Part shown: in pieces, positions 25,799 through 34,131 of the stretch
How positions within the stretch are numbered: position 1 is the first letter of the stretch
Layout of the letters: each line of letters starts with the position of its first letter
NCBI GenBank assembly: GCA_937876205.1
Contig: CALEII010000003.1
Span: forward strand, 1-64,000
Direction: 5' to 3'
DNA: 64,000 nt
DNA from: an uncultured Clostridia bacterium
GTDB taxonomy: Bacteria > Bacillota > Clostridia > Oscillospirales > Acutalibacteraceae
Made by a program: the position numbers and the translations under genes
Notes under the pieces: generated by a model
What the model was told of the DNA's origin: nothing
The model's database searches: none
The model's input: the letters and a program-made list of their open reading frames with translations, nothing else

Positions 25799-25928
25799 TA
25801 CACTCCAGACATATGTTAACGGCTTTTCTCATTACATCAATATGCTCTTCACGGACAACACCAATCGCAATAAATACAACTGCTGTCACGATCAGAGCAA
25901 CGGTAATAAATGTCATTCTTTTTTTCAT
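25785..25928 (-). CDS. CD1871A-family CXXC-motif micro-protein
   Basis: This 47-residue protein starts MKKRMTFITVALIVTAVVFI, a single membrane helix. It then has REEHIDVMRKAVNICLECIGIG with a terminal CxxC pair (Cys40, Cys43). The ending ICLECIGIG is characteristic of the small clostridial CD1871A family. Its start overlaps the stop of the thioredoxin-like gene in ATGA, and its end overlaps the NapH-like gene, so it sits exactly between two redox partners. The inferred role is a membrane-bound dithiol passing electrons between the ferredoxin protein and the lipoprotein thioredoxin. It is short enough to be missed by routine gene calling. Confidence 0.85.
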   Translation of the reverse strand: MKKRMTFITVALIVTAVVFIAIGVVREEHIDVMRKAVNICLECIGIG

Positions 25929-26497
25929 TTCACATCACTGAGCAGATCGTTTATTATAGCTTCCCACTGTGATTTTGTTCTGGCGCCTATATATGGCTCC
26001 CCTATCTGATTACCCTCAGAGTCAACAAAAATTGTTTCGGGAACAGAAAAAACATCATTGAGCTTTTTCTCGAACATCTCTCCCGTGGGAACAATGTGGG
26101 TGTAATCGGCTTTTGTTTTATCGACAATATCAACAGCCTCATTAAACAACGTCTCATCAACGGCACCGATTCTGTCCGTTATATCAACAGGGATACCTAC
26201 AAATCCCACGCCCTTGTCGGCATACTCTGCCGCAAGCTCACCCAGATCGGGCATCTCATTTATACAAGGACCGCAGAATGTTGCCCATATATTGACCATT
26301 GTAATCTTATTCTGCGCAAAAATATCCTGTGTGACAGTATTCCCGTCAAGGTCTTTTGCTGTAAATTCTCCGAAAACAGACAAATCCGAATCGGGAACAT
26401 CTGCAGCATTCTCAGGCTCCTTACCGCAGCCGGAGAATATAAGAACTAATGTTGAAATAATCAATATCACACTGACAGTGCGAAGTAAATTTTTCAT
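25925..26497 (-). CDS. TlpA/ResA-like thioredoxin-fold lipoprotein
   Basis: This 190-residue protein has a lipoprotein signal peptide (lipobox IFSGC, Cys24). A thioredoxin fold follows, with the active-site motif WATFCGPC (Cys75, Cys78) and the cis-proline region VFSVPETIFVDSEG. It should act as a thiol-disulfide oxidoreductase on the outer face of the membrane. The gene overlaps the PI-PLC-like gene upstream by 4 bases and the CXXC micro-protein gene downstream by 4 bases. Together with the NapH-like ferredoxin it forms a compact extracytoplasmic redox module. The protein clients are unknown. Confidence 0.9.
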   Translation of the reverse strand: MKNLLRTVSVILIISTLVLIFSGCGKEPENAADVPDSDLSVFGEFTAKDLDGNTVTQDIFAQNKITMVNIWATFCGPCINEMPDLGELAAEYADKGVGFVGIPVDITDRIGAVDETLFNEAVDIVDKTKADYTHIVPTGEMFEKKLNDVFSVPETIFVDSEGNQIGEPYIGARTKSQWEAIINDLLSDVK

Positions 26498-27372
26498 TTT
26501 TCCACCTGATTTTCAATTATTTTACGGCACAATTGAGCATTGACAAAATCCATTGCGATTATACCGGTGTATCTTCCGCAGAAATTATATGACATAAGCT
26601 TTTTGTTTATACTTCTGCTGCTGATACGGGGAACCAGAATTCTTGTACAGCTTGTGTAACAGATATTGAAGCTTTTTTCATCAAGTCCGCTTTCAAGAAA
26701 CCGGGTTATTGTGCCCCATTTATGCTTTCCTTCAGATTTGTATGAATCCTGAACAAACATCTCAGCATAAACATCACCGCTGAGAGTGCTGATTTCTCCT
26801 GTTTTCCAGTCATCAAAATTATATGTACCGACATAAGGATAATCAGTGAAATCTATACCGCAGTTTTCATCGGTAAAAATGTCAACATCTGCAGAAACTG
26901 CCCTGAGAAGAATGATTTTTCCTCTTGTCTCGCCCATTATCGGAATTCTGTTTTCTGAAAACCATTTTTCCTTGCAGGGCTCTATATATTTTTTATAAAA
27001 CCCTGTGTAAAAGTCGGTACCCATGTGACTTTCTGCTTCCTTAAGCTGAAAGAGTATCGTTTCTGTAGGATTATCATTCAGAAAATCAAGACATTCTTTC
27101 ACGATATCGTCAGCTGTAAGAATCTCATTCCAGAAGCCTTTTTTCTTTCTGCAGTAGCATATACTGTGATTTGCAATGAATCTGCCGCCTGTGAATTTAA
27201 AACGGAAATCAAAATATCTGACACCTGCTTCAAGCTGCTGAGCAACTGATAGAGTCTGTGTCTGACTGATGAAACCAAAATCCACAAAACGGCAGGCACT
27301 GTCGTGAGTGCCGGGCATATTTATTCCCGTGATTCTCTTTTCATCGGGGATTTTTTTCATCCAGTTTTTCAT
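26494..27372 (-). CDS. Phosphatidylinositol-specific phospholipase C-like protein
   Basis: The 292-residue protein has the PI-PLC X domain. NMPGTHDSAC carries the first catalytic His (residue 23), GVRYFDFRF follows, and IANHSICY carries the second His (residue 69). Bacterial enzymes of this family cleave phosphatidylinositol or related phosphodiesters without calcium. It lacks a signal peptide, unlike most secreted PI-PLCs, so a cytoplasmic role on an imported glycerophospho-compound is possible. I chose the ATG at 27372, which overlaps the end of the phosphoesterase gene; an ATG at 27396 would add 8 residues. It ends overlapping the TlpA-like gene. Confidence 0.82.
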   Translation of the reverse strand: MKNWMKKIPDEKRITGINMPGTHDSACRFVDFGFISQTQTLSVAQQLEAGVRYFDFRFKFTGGRFIANHSICYCRKKKGFWNEILTADDIVKECLDFLNDNPTETILFQLKEAESHMGTDFYTGFYKKYIEPCKEKWFSENRIPIMGETRGKIILLRAVSADVDIFTDENCGIDFTDYPYVGTYNFDDWKTGEISTLSGDVYAEMFVQDSYKSEGKHKWGTITRFLESGLDEKSFNICYTSCTRILVPRISSRSINKKLMSYNFCGRYTGIIAMDFVNAQLCRKIIENQVEK

Positions 27373-27373
27373 A

Positions 27374-28732
27374 TCATTCAAGATTAAGTGTTGCATCGTA
27401 ATCAGAAATGCCGTAATTACCGATTGAATGCTTCAGAAGCTCATACATATCAATTTCTTCACCCTGAGACCCGTGCAGTTTCTTATTAAGAATTCTGAAC
27501 ACAGGCTTCAGTCTTCTGAATACTTTAAGTACGGTATCACCCTCGGGAGTCCCCTCAACAAAAGGCTGGTCACCCTCAAAGGCATTTCTTGCAATATCAA
27601 CAACAAATTCAATAAACCTTCTGTCTTTAATGTCTTTATGAGCTTTTACAAAGAAAACTTTTGCAACTCTGCCGACCTTCCAGGTATTGAGTGCTTTACC
27701 GGCAACTCTGACAATTTTGTGAAGTTTCGGCTTGTCTCCGCCGAGCTTACGCAGGAATCGTCCCGGGTCATACTGCATACTGCCCACAAGAGTTCTGATC
27801 ATTCTCTCAAACTGATCACGAAGATAGACAGTGCAGTCCTTTCCCTTTGTATCCCACTCAAAATCGGGAACCGGAATACTCTTTATTGTGACAGTGTTTT
27901 CATCTTCAACCGTACAAAGCCTCATAAATGCGGGACAGCCGATAAGTGAGCCTGTGCAGACATCATAAAATTTGTTGCCTTTTTCTGTTTCGACAACATT
28001 GATGCTCTGATTATGCATATGTCCCGTAAAGATAAGATGCACACCGTTATCTGCAAGCAGTGTATAAAGCTTCTTACTCTCCTTCTGCCTTGCATCGGGT
28101 ATGAGTGTGAGTATAGGCTGACCGGGAAGCACGGGGTAATGCTCCATTGCAAACATCATCTGACCGTCTTCTTTTGCTTTATCCATCTGTTCCTTTGCCC
28201 AGTTGAGAAGCTCATCGGTATATGCAATATTCTTCTTTTCCTCACTGTCATTGCAAAGAACAAGAAGTCTTATGCCCTCTGTAAGCTGAGCCACATATGA
28301 AAGGTTTTCTCTGTAGAACGAAATAGCCTTATCATAACCGAAATCACGGTAATAGCCGTAAAGGTCGGAAAATTTTACACCCTCAACATACTGTCTTCCC
28401 TCATCTGTATATTCAAAGGGATTTGGCTCCATATCGTGGCCTGCAGTGACAACATAAACATCTTTGCCTGCTTTCTTGAGTTTCTCCAGAAGAGTTACAA
28501 ATTCTTCGTGGCTTGCCTTTTCTCCGTTGAATGAAAGGTCGCCTGCAATAAGGATTGTGTCAGTCTCAGTCTGCTTTGAAAGATAATCAAAAGCAGCATC
28601 ATTTATATATGGAGTCTCCGCATAGCACTTCTGTTCAAAATCCATAAAGTCTTCATAGGGCTTACCGCTTGCTGACAGACTTTTTGCAAAATAGTGTGTG
28701 TCAGTTATGACAAAGAATTTAAAGGGCTTCAT
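27374..28732 (-). CDS. Calcineurin-like metallophosphoesterase
   Basis: This 452-residue protein is a binuclear metallophosphoesterase. Metal-site motifs are DTH (Asp11, His13) in FFVITDTHYF, GDLSFNG with Asp65, EHYPVLPG and TGHMHNQ. The canonical GNHD motif is replaced by AGHD at residues 97-100, so the metal-bridging Asn is missing. The C-terminal ~200 residues are a family-specific extension. GGAGG lies six bases before the ATG, inside the end of the symporter gene, giving a 14-base overlap. Its partners (symporter and PI-PLC-like enzyme) suggest phosphate-ester removal from an imported compound. There is no signal peptide. Confidence 0.82.
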   Translation of the reverse strand: MKPFKFFVITDTHYFAKSLSASGKPYEDFMDFEQKCYAETPYINDAAFDYLSKQTETDTILIAGDLSFNGEKASHEEFVTLLEKLKKAGKDVYVVTAGHDMEPNPFEYTDEGRQYVEGVKFSDLYGYYRDFGYDKAISFYRENLSYVAQLTEGIRLLVLCNDSEEKKNIAYTDELLNWAKEQMDKAKEDGQMMFAMEHYPVLPGQPILTLIPDARQKESKKLYTLLADNGVHLIFTGHMHNQSINVVETEKGNKFYDVCTGSLIGCPAFMRLCTVEDENTVTIKSIPVPDFEWDTKGKDCTVYLRDQFERMIRTLVGSMQYDPGRFLRKLGGDKPKLHKIVRVAGKALNTWKVGRVAKVFFVKAHKDIKDRRFIEFVVDIARNAFEGDQPFVEGTPEGDTVLKVFRRLKPVFRILNKKLHGSQGEEIDMYELLKHSIGNYGISDYDATLNLE

Positions 28733-30185
28733 TGATTTCCTCCGCAGTAGCTTCTGCTGAATTGAGTTTTCTCATTTCAACAACTCTGTTATGGATATCT
28801 TCTTTTGTCTTACCTGTGAGCTTATAGAAGAAGAACGGAACACCTGCAAGGAACATCATAATGCCGTGAACGATTGTATAGAAGAACAGAAGAAGAATTT
28901 TTGTTTCAAAGGTCTGTTCGGGAACGATATTACTTCCGTCAACAGGAGGAACATACTGAATGATTGAATTATCGCCGTAGAGCACAAGAGGTGCAAGAGT
29001 GCTTGCGATTGTACCGCTGATGAGTGTGCCGATTGAAATAACGAATGGCATTGAAGCATCAAGTCTCTTGCCTGTTTTAAGCTCTATATCTTCAAGAACG
29101 TCAGCCTGAAACATTGAAGGAAGAAGATTTGATGCACCGAACTGAAGACCGATAAGGAACAGGAATGCAACGAATACAACCATAAGAACAGGATTCGGAT
29201 TCTTGAAATAGAAATAGCCGACTGTAAATGCAATACAGTTTGCAGTTACTGAATAGATACCGCTTGCAATATAGAGAACTCTGGCGTTAAACTTTTTGAG
29301 GAGGAAGTTGATAACAAGCATACCGACTGCAGTGCCGATACCAACGGGAAGAACAAAGATAATCTTTTTTGATGCTGAGCCGAGAACTGCAATTGCAAGG
29401 AATGTCTCCATATAAGTTGCAATACCTCTGAAGCTCTTGAGGAATTCCGAGAAGATGATTGTCCACGCATATTTATTTTTGACAATATCCTTAAAGCCTT
29501 CAAGAGGATTCTTCTTCTCGGTTGTGTAAGGAATTCTCTCTCTGACAACATTCATTCCCAGAAGAACTGTGATAACACCGACAACACCGCAGAGTGCAGC
29601 GCTGATTATGTACTGAAGCCCTTCATTGTCTTTCCATATAAGACCGACAACAAGAAGCACAACAAGGGGTGCTGAGTTACCCACTGCAGAAGATATACTT
29701 CTGAATGAAAGAAGTTGATCACGCTCTTTCATATTGGGAGTCATAACATTTGCAATCATATTGATTGAGTTACCGAACGTACAGATAAGTCCCCAGGAAA
29801 TGTTGACAGTAAGAACATAGATGATAAGTGTTGTTCCTGCAATGCCTTTGGGGGCGATGAAGTTAAGCATAAGAACAAGGAACATAGGCACGGCTATGAG
29901 CATAACAATAGGTCTGAATTTACCCTTTTTGCCCATTTTTCTGCCGTCAATATACATAACGATAAAGAAATTAAGAATAAAACAAGAAATACTTGTGACT
30001 GCAGAACAGAATGCATTTGTTTCTTCGGGAAGACCGAGAACATTTACAAGGTAAGCATTTCTGTTACCGCCGACCATACCTGTCATCATAGTGTAGAAGA
30101 ATACACCTGCAAGGTACAGTATCCATTCCTTTGTCTTTAAGTATTTATTTTCACCTATGGCTGCTGTTGATGTTGCTACGCCCAT
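28719..30185 (-). CDS. GPH/MFS-family symporter
   Basis: A 488-residue membrane protein with about 12 helices, of the same superfamily as the symporter at 1155-2609 but clearly diverged. Examples are FYTMMTGMVGGNRNAYLVNV at the N-terminus, KERDQLLSFRSISSAVGNSA and ELKTGKRLDASM. The ATG at 30185 has GGAGGG seven bases upstream; an upstream in-frame start at 30215 is unlikely. It is the first gene of a six-gene overlapping operon. It probably imports the substrate for the phosphoesterase and PI-PLC-like enzymes; a phosphorylated polyol or glycerophosphodiester is one guess. Confidence 0.82.
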   Translation of the reverse strand: MGVATSTAAIGENKYLKTKEWILYLAGVFFYTMMTGMVGGNRNAYLVNVLGLPEETNAFCSAVTSISCFILNFFIVMYIDGRKMGKKGKFRPIVMLIAVPMFLVLMLNFIAPKGIAGTTLIIYVLTVNISWGLICTFGNSINMIANVMTPNMKERDQLLSFRSISSAVGNSAPLVVLLVVGLIWKDNEGLQYIISAALCGVVGVITVLLGMNVVRERIPYTTEKKNPLEGFKDIVKNKYAWTIIFSEFLKSFRGIATYMETFLAIAVLGSASKKIIFVLPVGIGTAVGMLVINFLLKKFNARVLYIASGIYSVTANCIAFTVGYFYFKNPNPVLMVVFVAFLFLIGLQFGASNLLPSMFQADVLEDIELKTGKRLDASMPFVISIGTLISGTIASTLAPLVLYGDNSIIQYVPPVDGSNIVPEQTFETKILLLFFYTIVHGIMMFLAGVPFFFYKLTGKTKEDIHNRVVEMRKLNSAEATAEEINEAL

Positions 30186-30205
30186 CGGTAAGCCCTCCTT
30201 TTGCA

Positions 30206-30228
30206 TTTTGCACAAAAAAAGTGCAAAA
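30206..30228. promoter_or_regulatory. Perfect inverted repeat in the symporter 5' region
   Basis: TTTTGCAC (30206-30213), seven A residues and GTGCAAAA (30221-30228) form a perfect palindrome between the promoter and the ribosome binding site. It could be an operator or an mRNA hairpin. Confidence 0.5.
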
Positions 30229-30242
30229 ACAGTCTTTTCAGT

Positions 30243-30271
30243 ATTATAACATTACTTATAGTATTTTTCAA
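30243..30271 (-). promoter_or_regulatory. Promoter of the symporter/phosphoesterase/redox operon
   Basis: On the minus strand TTGAAA (30266-30271) and TATAAT (30243-30248) are separated by 17 bases. Confidence 0.75.
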
Positions 30272-30396
30272 TATTATAATTATGAATTTTATTTTATACA
30301 CAAAAGGTACTTTTTTTTGTACACTTTGTGTGATATACTTAAATAAGCCAATAAATCAAATCAATCAAAGAAATCAAACAAACCAAGGAACTGCTT

Positions 30397-31053
30397 ATGA
30401 AATACGTTGTAGTCGATCTGGAATTCACCGATATTCCTAAATCAAAGCCTGAAATCAAAGCAATATCAAAGCACGAAATAATTGAAATAGGTGCAATTAT
30501 GCTTGATGAAAAAATGAATATCGTTGATGCTTTTTCAATGTTTGTCAAGCCTGAGTACAGTCCGCTTACACCCGTCTGCGCTTCCCTCACGGGAATCACA
30601 AACAAGGACCTTGAGAATTCACTGTGCTTCAGGGATGCCTTCAGACTGTTTTCAGAATGGCTCAGCCGTGATGAATACAAAATATACACCTGGAGCAATA
30701 ATGACAAAATTCAGGTTGAGCGTGAATGCCGCCTCAAGAATATGCAGAAAGAATTTGAAAGCCTCACAAAAAGGCGTTGGATAGACCTGCAAAGGCTATA
30801 TATGAGGTTTTCGGGTATAAATCAGAATATGCAGCTTGAACGGGCACTCAATGCTCTTGACATTGAAACAACAGGGCATCTGCACAGAGCAATTGACGAT
30901 GCAAAAAACACGGCAGAAATTCTGAGGATTATGAAAAACCCTGCAGAGAGTGCAGAAAGATTCGGCGCAATACACAGATTTCTTGAACCTGACACATCAG
31001 GTCAGTACTCAACACTTGGCGATTTATTTAATTTATTGATAACGGAGGAATAA
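30397..31053 (+). CDS. DEDDh-type 3'-5' exonuclease
   Basis: This 218-residue protein has the DnaQ-like exonuclease fold. Motif I is VVDLEFT (Asp7, Glu9). Motif II lies around IYTWSNNDK. Motif III is HRAIDDAKNTAEI with the DEDDh His and Asp. It should degrade DNA or RNA from the 3' end using two metal ions. The architecture is a single domain, like the sporulation-type KapD or RNase T-like enzymes, without a polymerase or helicase. AAGGAA precedes the ATG. The stop is only 3 bases before the WYL regulator, so the two form an operon. The 5' region has an irregular run of AATCAA-like units of unclear meaning. Confidence 0.85.
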   Translation: MKYVVVDLEFTDIPKSKPEIKAISKHEIIEIGAIMLDEKMNIVDAFSMFVKPEYSPLTPVCASLTGITNKDLENSLCFRDAFRLFSEWLSRDEYKIYTWSNNDKIQVERECRLKNMQKEFESLTKRRWIDLQRLYMRFSGINQNMQLERALNALDIETTGHLHRAIDDAKNTAEILRIMKNPAESAERFGAIHRFLEPDTSGQYSTLGDLFNLLITEE

Positions 31054-31056
31054 CAA

Positions 31057-32046
31057 ATGGCAAAATCGGCAAATCAGAAACTGAAAATGCTGTACATTGC
31101 AGCTTATCTCTACAGAAAAACTGATGAAAACCACTCTGTTTCCACACAGGATATCATAAAAATGCTCAGCCGTAACGGTATTGAAGCAGAAAGAAAAACA
31201 ATTTACTCAGACATTGAAGCACTGAAGCTTTTCGGCCTTGATATAATCATCTCAAAAGGCAGAGGCGGCGGTGTTGCGATGGTATCAAGACAGTTTCAGC
31301 TTTCTGAATTAAAGCTGCTTGTTGACGCCGTGCAATCCTCAAGATTTGTGACACAGAAAAAGAGTCTTGAAATCATAAAAAAGCTCTCTGAGCTGGCAAG
31401 TGATTATGAAAAAAACGACCTGCAGCGTGAGGTATACATAATCAACCGTATAAAAAATGATAATGAAAATATCTTTTACTCTACAGATGCCATTCACAAG
31501 GCAATCCATTCCGACAAGATGATATCATTCAGATATTTCAACTACAGCACCGACAAGAAAAAGATATATCATAAAGACGGCAACACAATAAAAGTAAGCC
31601 CTTTCGGTCTTCAGTATGACAGTGAAAAATACTACCTTATAGCCTTTGACGGCTATGCTTCAAAAATAAAGCACTACCGTGTTGACAAAATGGAAAACGT
31701 GACAATACTTGACGAATCCCGTGACGGAAAAGGATATTTCAGAAAATTTGATCTTGCTGAATACGCCAATGCAACGGTCACAATGTATCAGGGCGAAGTG
31801 AATGATGTCACACTCAAGCTGCCTGAAAAATTTGCAGGTGTTGTAATTGACAAATTCGGCAAAAAATGCAGATTCACAAAAACAGATGACGGAGAATACA
31901 CCGTTACTGTCAAAGCAGCACTCACCCCCACACTTTACTCCTGGGTATTCACTTTCTCGGGAGAAATGAAAATAACTGCCCCCGAAAAGGCAGTCAAAGA
32001 GTACAGAGTGCAGATTGAAAATGCAATGAAAAGTATGAATGGCTAA
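31057..32046 (+). CDS. WYL-domain transcriptional regulator
   Basis: The 329-residue protein has an N-terminal winged HTH (STQDIIKMLSRNGIEAERKT, then IYSDIEALKLFGLDI). A WYL domain follows, with ISFRYFNYSTDKKKIYHKDG, VSPFGLQYDSEKYYLIAF and YRVDKMENV. A WCX-type C-terminal extension ends the chain. WYL domains bind nucleic-acid or nucleotide ligands and commonly control DNA-damage or defence genes. Here the gene is translationally linked (3-base gap) to a DEDDh exonuclease and ended by a strong terminator, so the pair is one unit. Ligand and regulon are unknown. Confidence 0.88.
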   Translation: MAKSANQKLKMLYIAAYLYRKTDENHSVSTQDIIKMLSRNGIEAERKTIYSDIEALKLFGLDIIISKGRGGGVAMVSRQFQLSELKLLVDAVQSSRFVTQKKSLEIIKKLSELASDYEKNDLQREVYIINRIKNDNENIFYSTDAIHKAIHSDKMISFRYFNYSTDKKKIYHKDGNTIKVSPFGLQYDSEKYYLIAFDGYASKIKHYRVDKMENVTILDESRDGKGYFRKFDLAEYANATVTMYQGEVNDVTLKLPEKFAGVVIDKFGKKCRFTKTDDGEYTVTVKAALTPTLYSWVFTFSGEMKITAPEKAVKEYRVQIENAMKSMNG

Positions 32047-32052
32047 AATGAA

Positions 32053-32087
32053 AAAACAGAGTTCAGCTGACAACTGAACTCTGTTTT
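32053..32087. terminator. Bidirectional terminator
   Basis: A perfect 14-bp stem (AAAACAGAGTTCAG at 32053-32066 and its complement at 32074-32087) lies between the convergent WYL regulator and DUF2207-like genes, with T-rich flanks on both strands. Confidence 0.9.
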
Positions 32088-32091
32088 ATTG

Positions 32092-33597
32092 TTATTTTGA
32101 TTTTACAAAAACACCGTACATTGAGCTGAGAGCCTTACAGAGAGCTGTCTCGCCTGTTCTGCCGCCCTTTGCAAACATTTTTTCAGGTGATGATGAGGAA
32201 TAAAGCATTGAAAAAATCTCTGCGTCACCTGTTTTTGCACCTGAAAGCACGCTGCCCATACACTGTGCGAAATCAGGCTTATGCTTAACCTGCGCTGCCT
32301 TGATTTTAAGCGCATACACGGCTTCATAAAGCTCTTTATTGGGATTCTTTCTGAAAAATGATATATCTGCACCGCTTATAAGTGAATAGAATGTTGCAAG
32401 ATAATTTGCCATAACATCATAGCGCCCCATACACTCAGCTTCAACCTTTTCAGCAAACTGAGCATCAATTACATAACGGTCGTTCTCTGCTTTTGCAAAT
32501 GTTTTAAGGAAATTGAGAACGCTCATTATATATGAAGGCACATTCTGTGACGGAGTGCCGACAATAAGCTTATCGCCGTCGGGAATAATATAGCCGTTTT
32601 CCATACACTCAAGAACAGCCATCGAAAACAATGCCGGCACCTTCTTTGAAGAAGCTTTCGGGTTGATTCTTGACACGGGAGAAAGCATCTTGTAGCCTTC
32701 ACAGGCAGTAACTCCGTCAGGCAGCTTATATACAGCATCATCAGCTGCATTTTTTATAATTTTTTTTACATTTCTCTCACGGGGAATTCTTATAAGCCGT
32801 GCGGGAAAAAGAACAAACAGCATAATTACAACTGCAAGAACAACTGCAATAACATAGGGTAATGCACTGACTAAAAATGAGCCTGCCTTGCTGAGCCCTG
32901 CAGCTGCAGATGAATATCTGACAAGTGCACCCGATTCAAAGCAGTCTTTATCACAGGCAACACTTACGGAGTATGTGTCATAAACTCTGTTTACTGTCTG
33001 AAAATCAACAGTTCCGTTCACGGCAGGTGCGTGAGAGAGGTCTTCATTTCTTATATCCTCATCTCTGACAGTATCGGGGAATTCAACCGTCACGTGCACA
33101 TTATTGCTTGTATAAGGTGTCTCTTTACCGATGACCATATATGCAAAAACTGCATCTTTACCGTCTTTTTTCACAGCCTGTGTGAGTGTATATGTAATCT
33201 GATACTCACGGCTTGTCTGTGCAGAGGGACAGTTTACAGCAATAACATAGCTTTTGCCGTTTTCTGCCTTTGAGAAGGTAAAAGAATTGATACCCCCAGT
33301 CTCAGGTGCATTTTTACCGTCAATCATAACGGAAACGTCCCTGACCTCACCGTATTTCTGAATGAGAGACAGTGCACTGTCAGCAGAATAAATATCAATA
33401 TGACGATAAAAATAGTCAGAAGAGCCTATATATGACACTTTCCATTTTTCAGTAACGGTTACGGTACCGTCACTGTTGACTGCTGCCACGATATCAGCAC
33501 TGTCAATAAACTCAGATGCTGCAGCACCGGCATATATACCTGAAAGCGAGGCTGTCAGCACAAAAATAAGAATCAACAAACAAATAAACTTCTTCAT
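32092..33597 (-). CDS. DUF2207-like membrane protein
   Basis: The 501-residue protein has a signal peptide (cleavage near AGAAA). An extracellular beta-rich domain follows (AAVNSDGTVTVTEKWKVSYI, FYRHIDIY, SREYQITYTL). A membrane helix lies at about residues 240-265 (PYVIAVVLAVVIMLFVLFP), and a cytoplasmic region contains winged-helix-like segments. This order is that of DUF2207 predicted membrane proteins, although the C-terminal part lacks the usual Gly-rich end. Function is unknown in the family. It is the last gene in a run behind a zinc-ribbon membrane protein, with a 2-base gap. Confidence 0.65.
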   Translation of the reverse strand: MKKFICLLILIFVLTASLSGIYAGAAASEFIDSADIVAAVNSDGTVTVTEKWKVSYIGSSDYFYRHIDIYSADSALSLIQKYGEVRDVSVMIDGKNAPETGGINSFTFSKAENGKSYVIAVNCPSAQTSREYQITYTLTQAVKKDGKDAVFAYMVIGKETPYTSNNVHVTVEFPDTVRDEDIRNEDLSHAPAVNGTVDFQTVNRVYDTYSVSVACDKDCFESGALVRYSSAAAGLSKAGSFLVSALPYVIAVVLAVVIMLFVLFPARLIRIPRERNVKKIIKNAADDAVYKLPDGVTACEGYKMLSPVSRINPKASSKKVPALFSMAVLECMENGYIIPDGDKLIVGTPSQNVPSYIMSVLNFLKTFAKAENDRYVIDAQFAEKVEAECMGRYDVMANYLATFYSLISGADISFFRKNPNKELYEAVYALKIKAAQVKHKPDFAQCMGSVLSGAKTGDAEIFSMLYSSSSPEKMFAKGGRTGETALCKALSSMYGVFVKSK

Positions 33598-33599
33598 AT

Positions 33600-34112
33600 T
33601 TATTCCTCCGTATTATTATGAAGCTCATAATAATAAACACTGTCTTCTTCAACGCCCTGTGAATAAATAACGATTTCTGCATATCTTTCATCTGAAAGAC
33701 GTTCAAGTGAGGCTGTGATTTCCCTGTCATACTCCTCAGAATTCAGAACAAGATTTCTGTGAGCAAATCTTCCCGCTTCATAAAGAAGATACAGAAGCAC
33801 TGCAGCGAGCACAAGAATGATTGACAGTGTCATATCTTTTGTAACAAGAATAGCAAAAAGGAAGGCGGCAAAGATCAGAATAAGCACAATACGGATATTA
33901 CCGTAAAAAGATGAGAACCTGATATTGAAATATTTTTTGCCGCCTATCAGTGCAGGCTCAAATATTGTTTTTCTGAAAGATTTTTCACCGCAGTTCGGGC
34001 ACACCAGCATTGCATCACCGACATTCTTACCCTTCCGTGCCGTTTCATCATAATATTCACAGGCACAGTGAGGACATCTGAAAATCTTATAATCCTTCAT
34101 TCTTTTTGCCAT
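33600..34112 (-). CDS. Zinc-ribbon membrane protein
   Basis: The 170-residue protein has an N-terminal zinc ribbon with two Cys pairs (CPHCACEY and CPNCGEKS), then two adjacent membrane helices (residues about 75-115) and a cytoplasmic tail. The ATG at 34112 is chosen because GAGAGG precedes it; an upstream start at 34154 would overlap the fusion gene. I do not recognise a named family. A similar zinc-ribbon membrane protein with reversed domain order lies at 55477-55902. Confidence 0.6.
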   Translation of the reverse strand: MAKRMKDYKIFRCPHCACEYYDETARKGKNVGDAMLVCPNCGEKSFRKTIFEPALIGGKKYFNIRFSSFYGNIRIVLILIFAAFLFAILVTKDMTLSIILVLAAVLLYLLYEAGRFAHRNLVLNSEEYDREITASLERLSDERYAEIVIYSQGVEEDSVYYYELHNNTEE

Positions 34113-34131
34113 TTTCCGTTTCCTCTCATTG

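Noticed and set aside
30330..30396. Repeat array of AATCAA-like units before the exonuclease gene
   Set aside because: The units vary in length and sequence, so this is AT-rich low-complexity DNA without a clear repeat.
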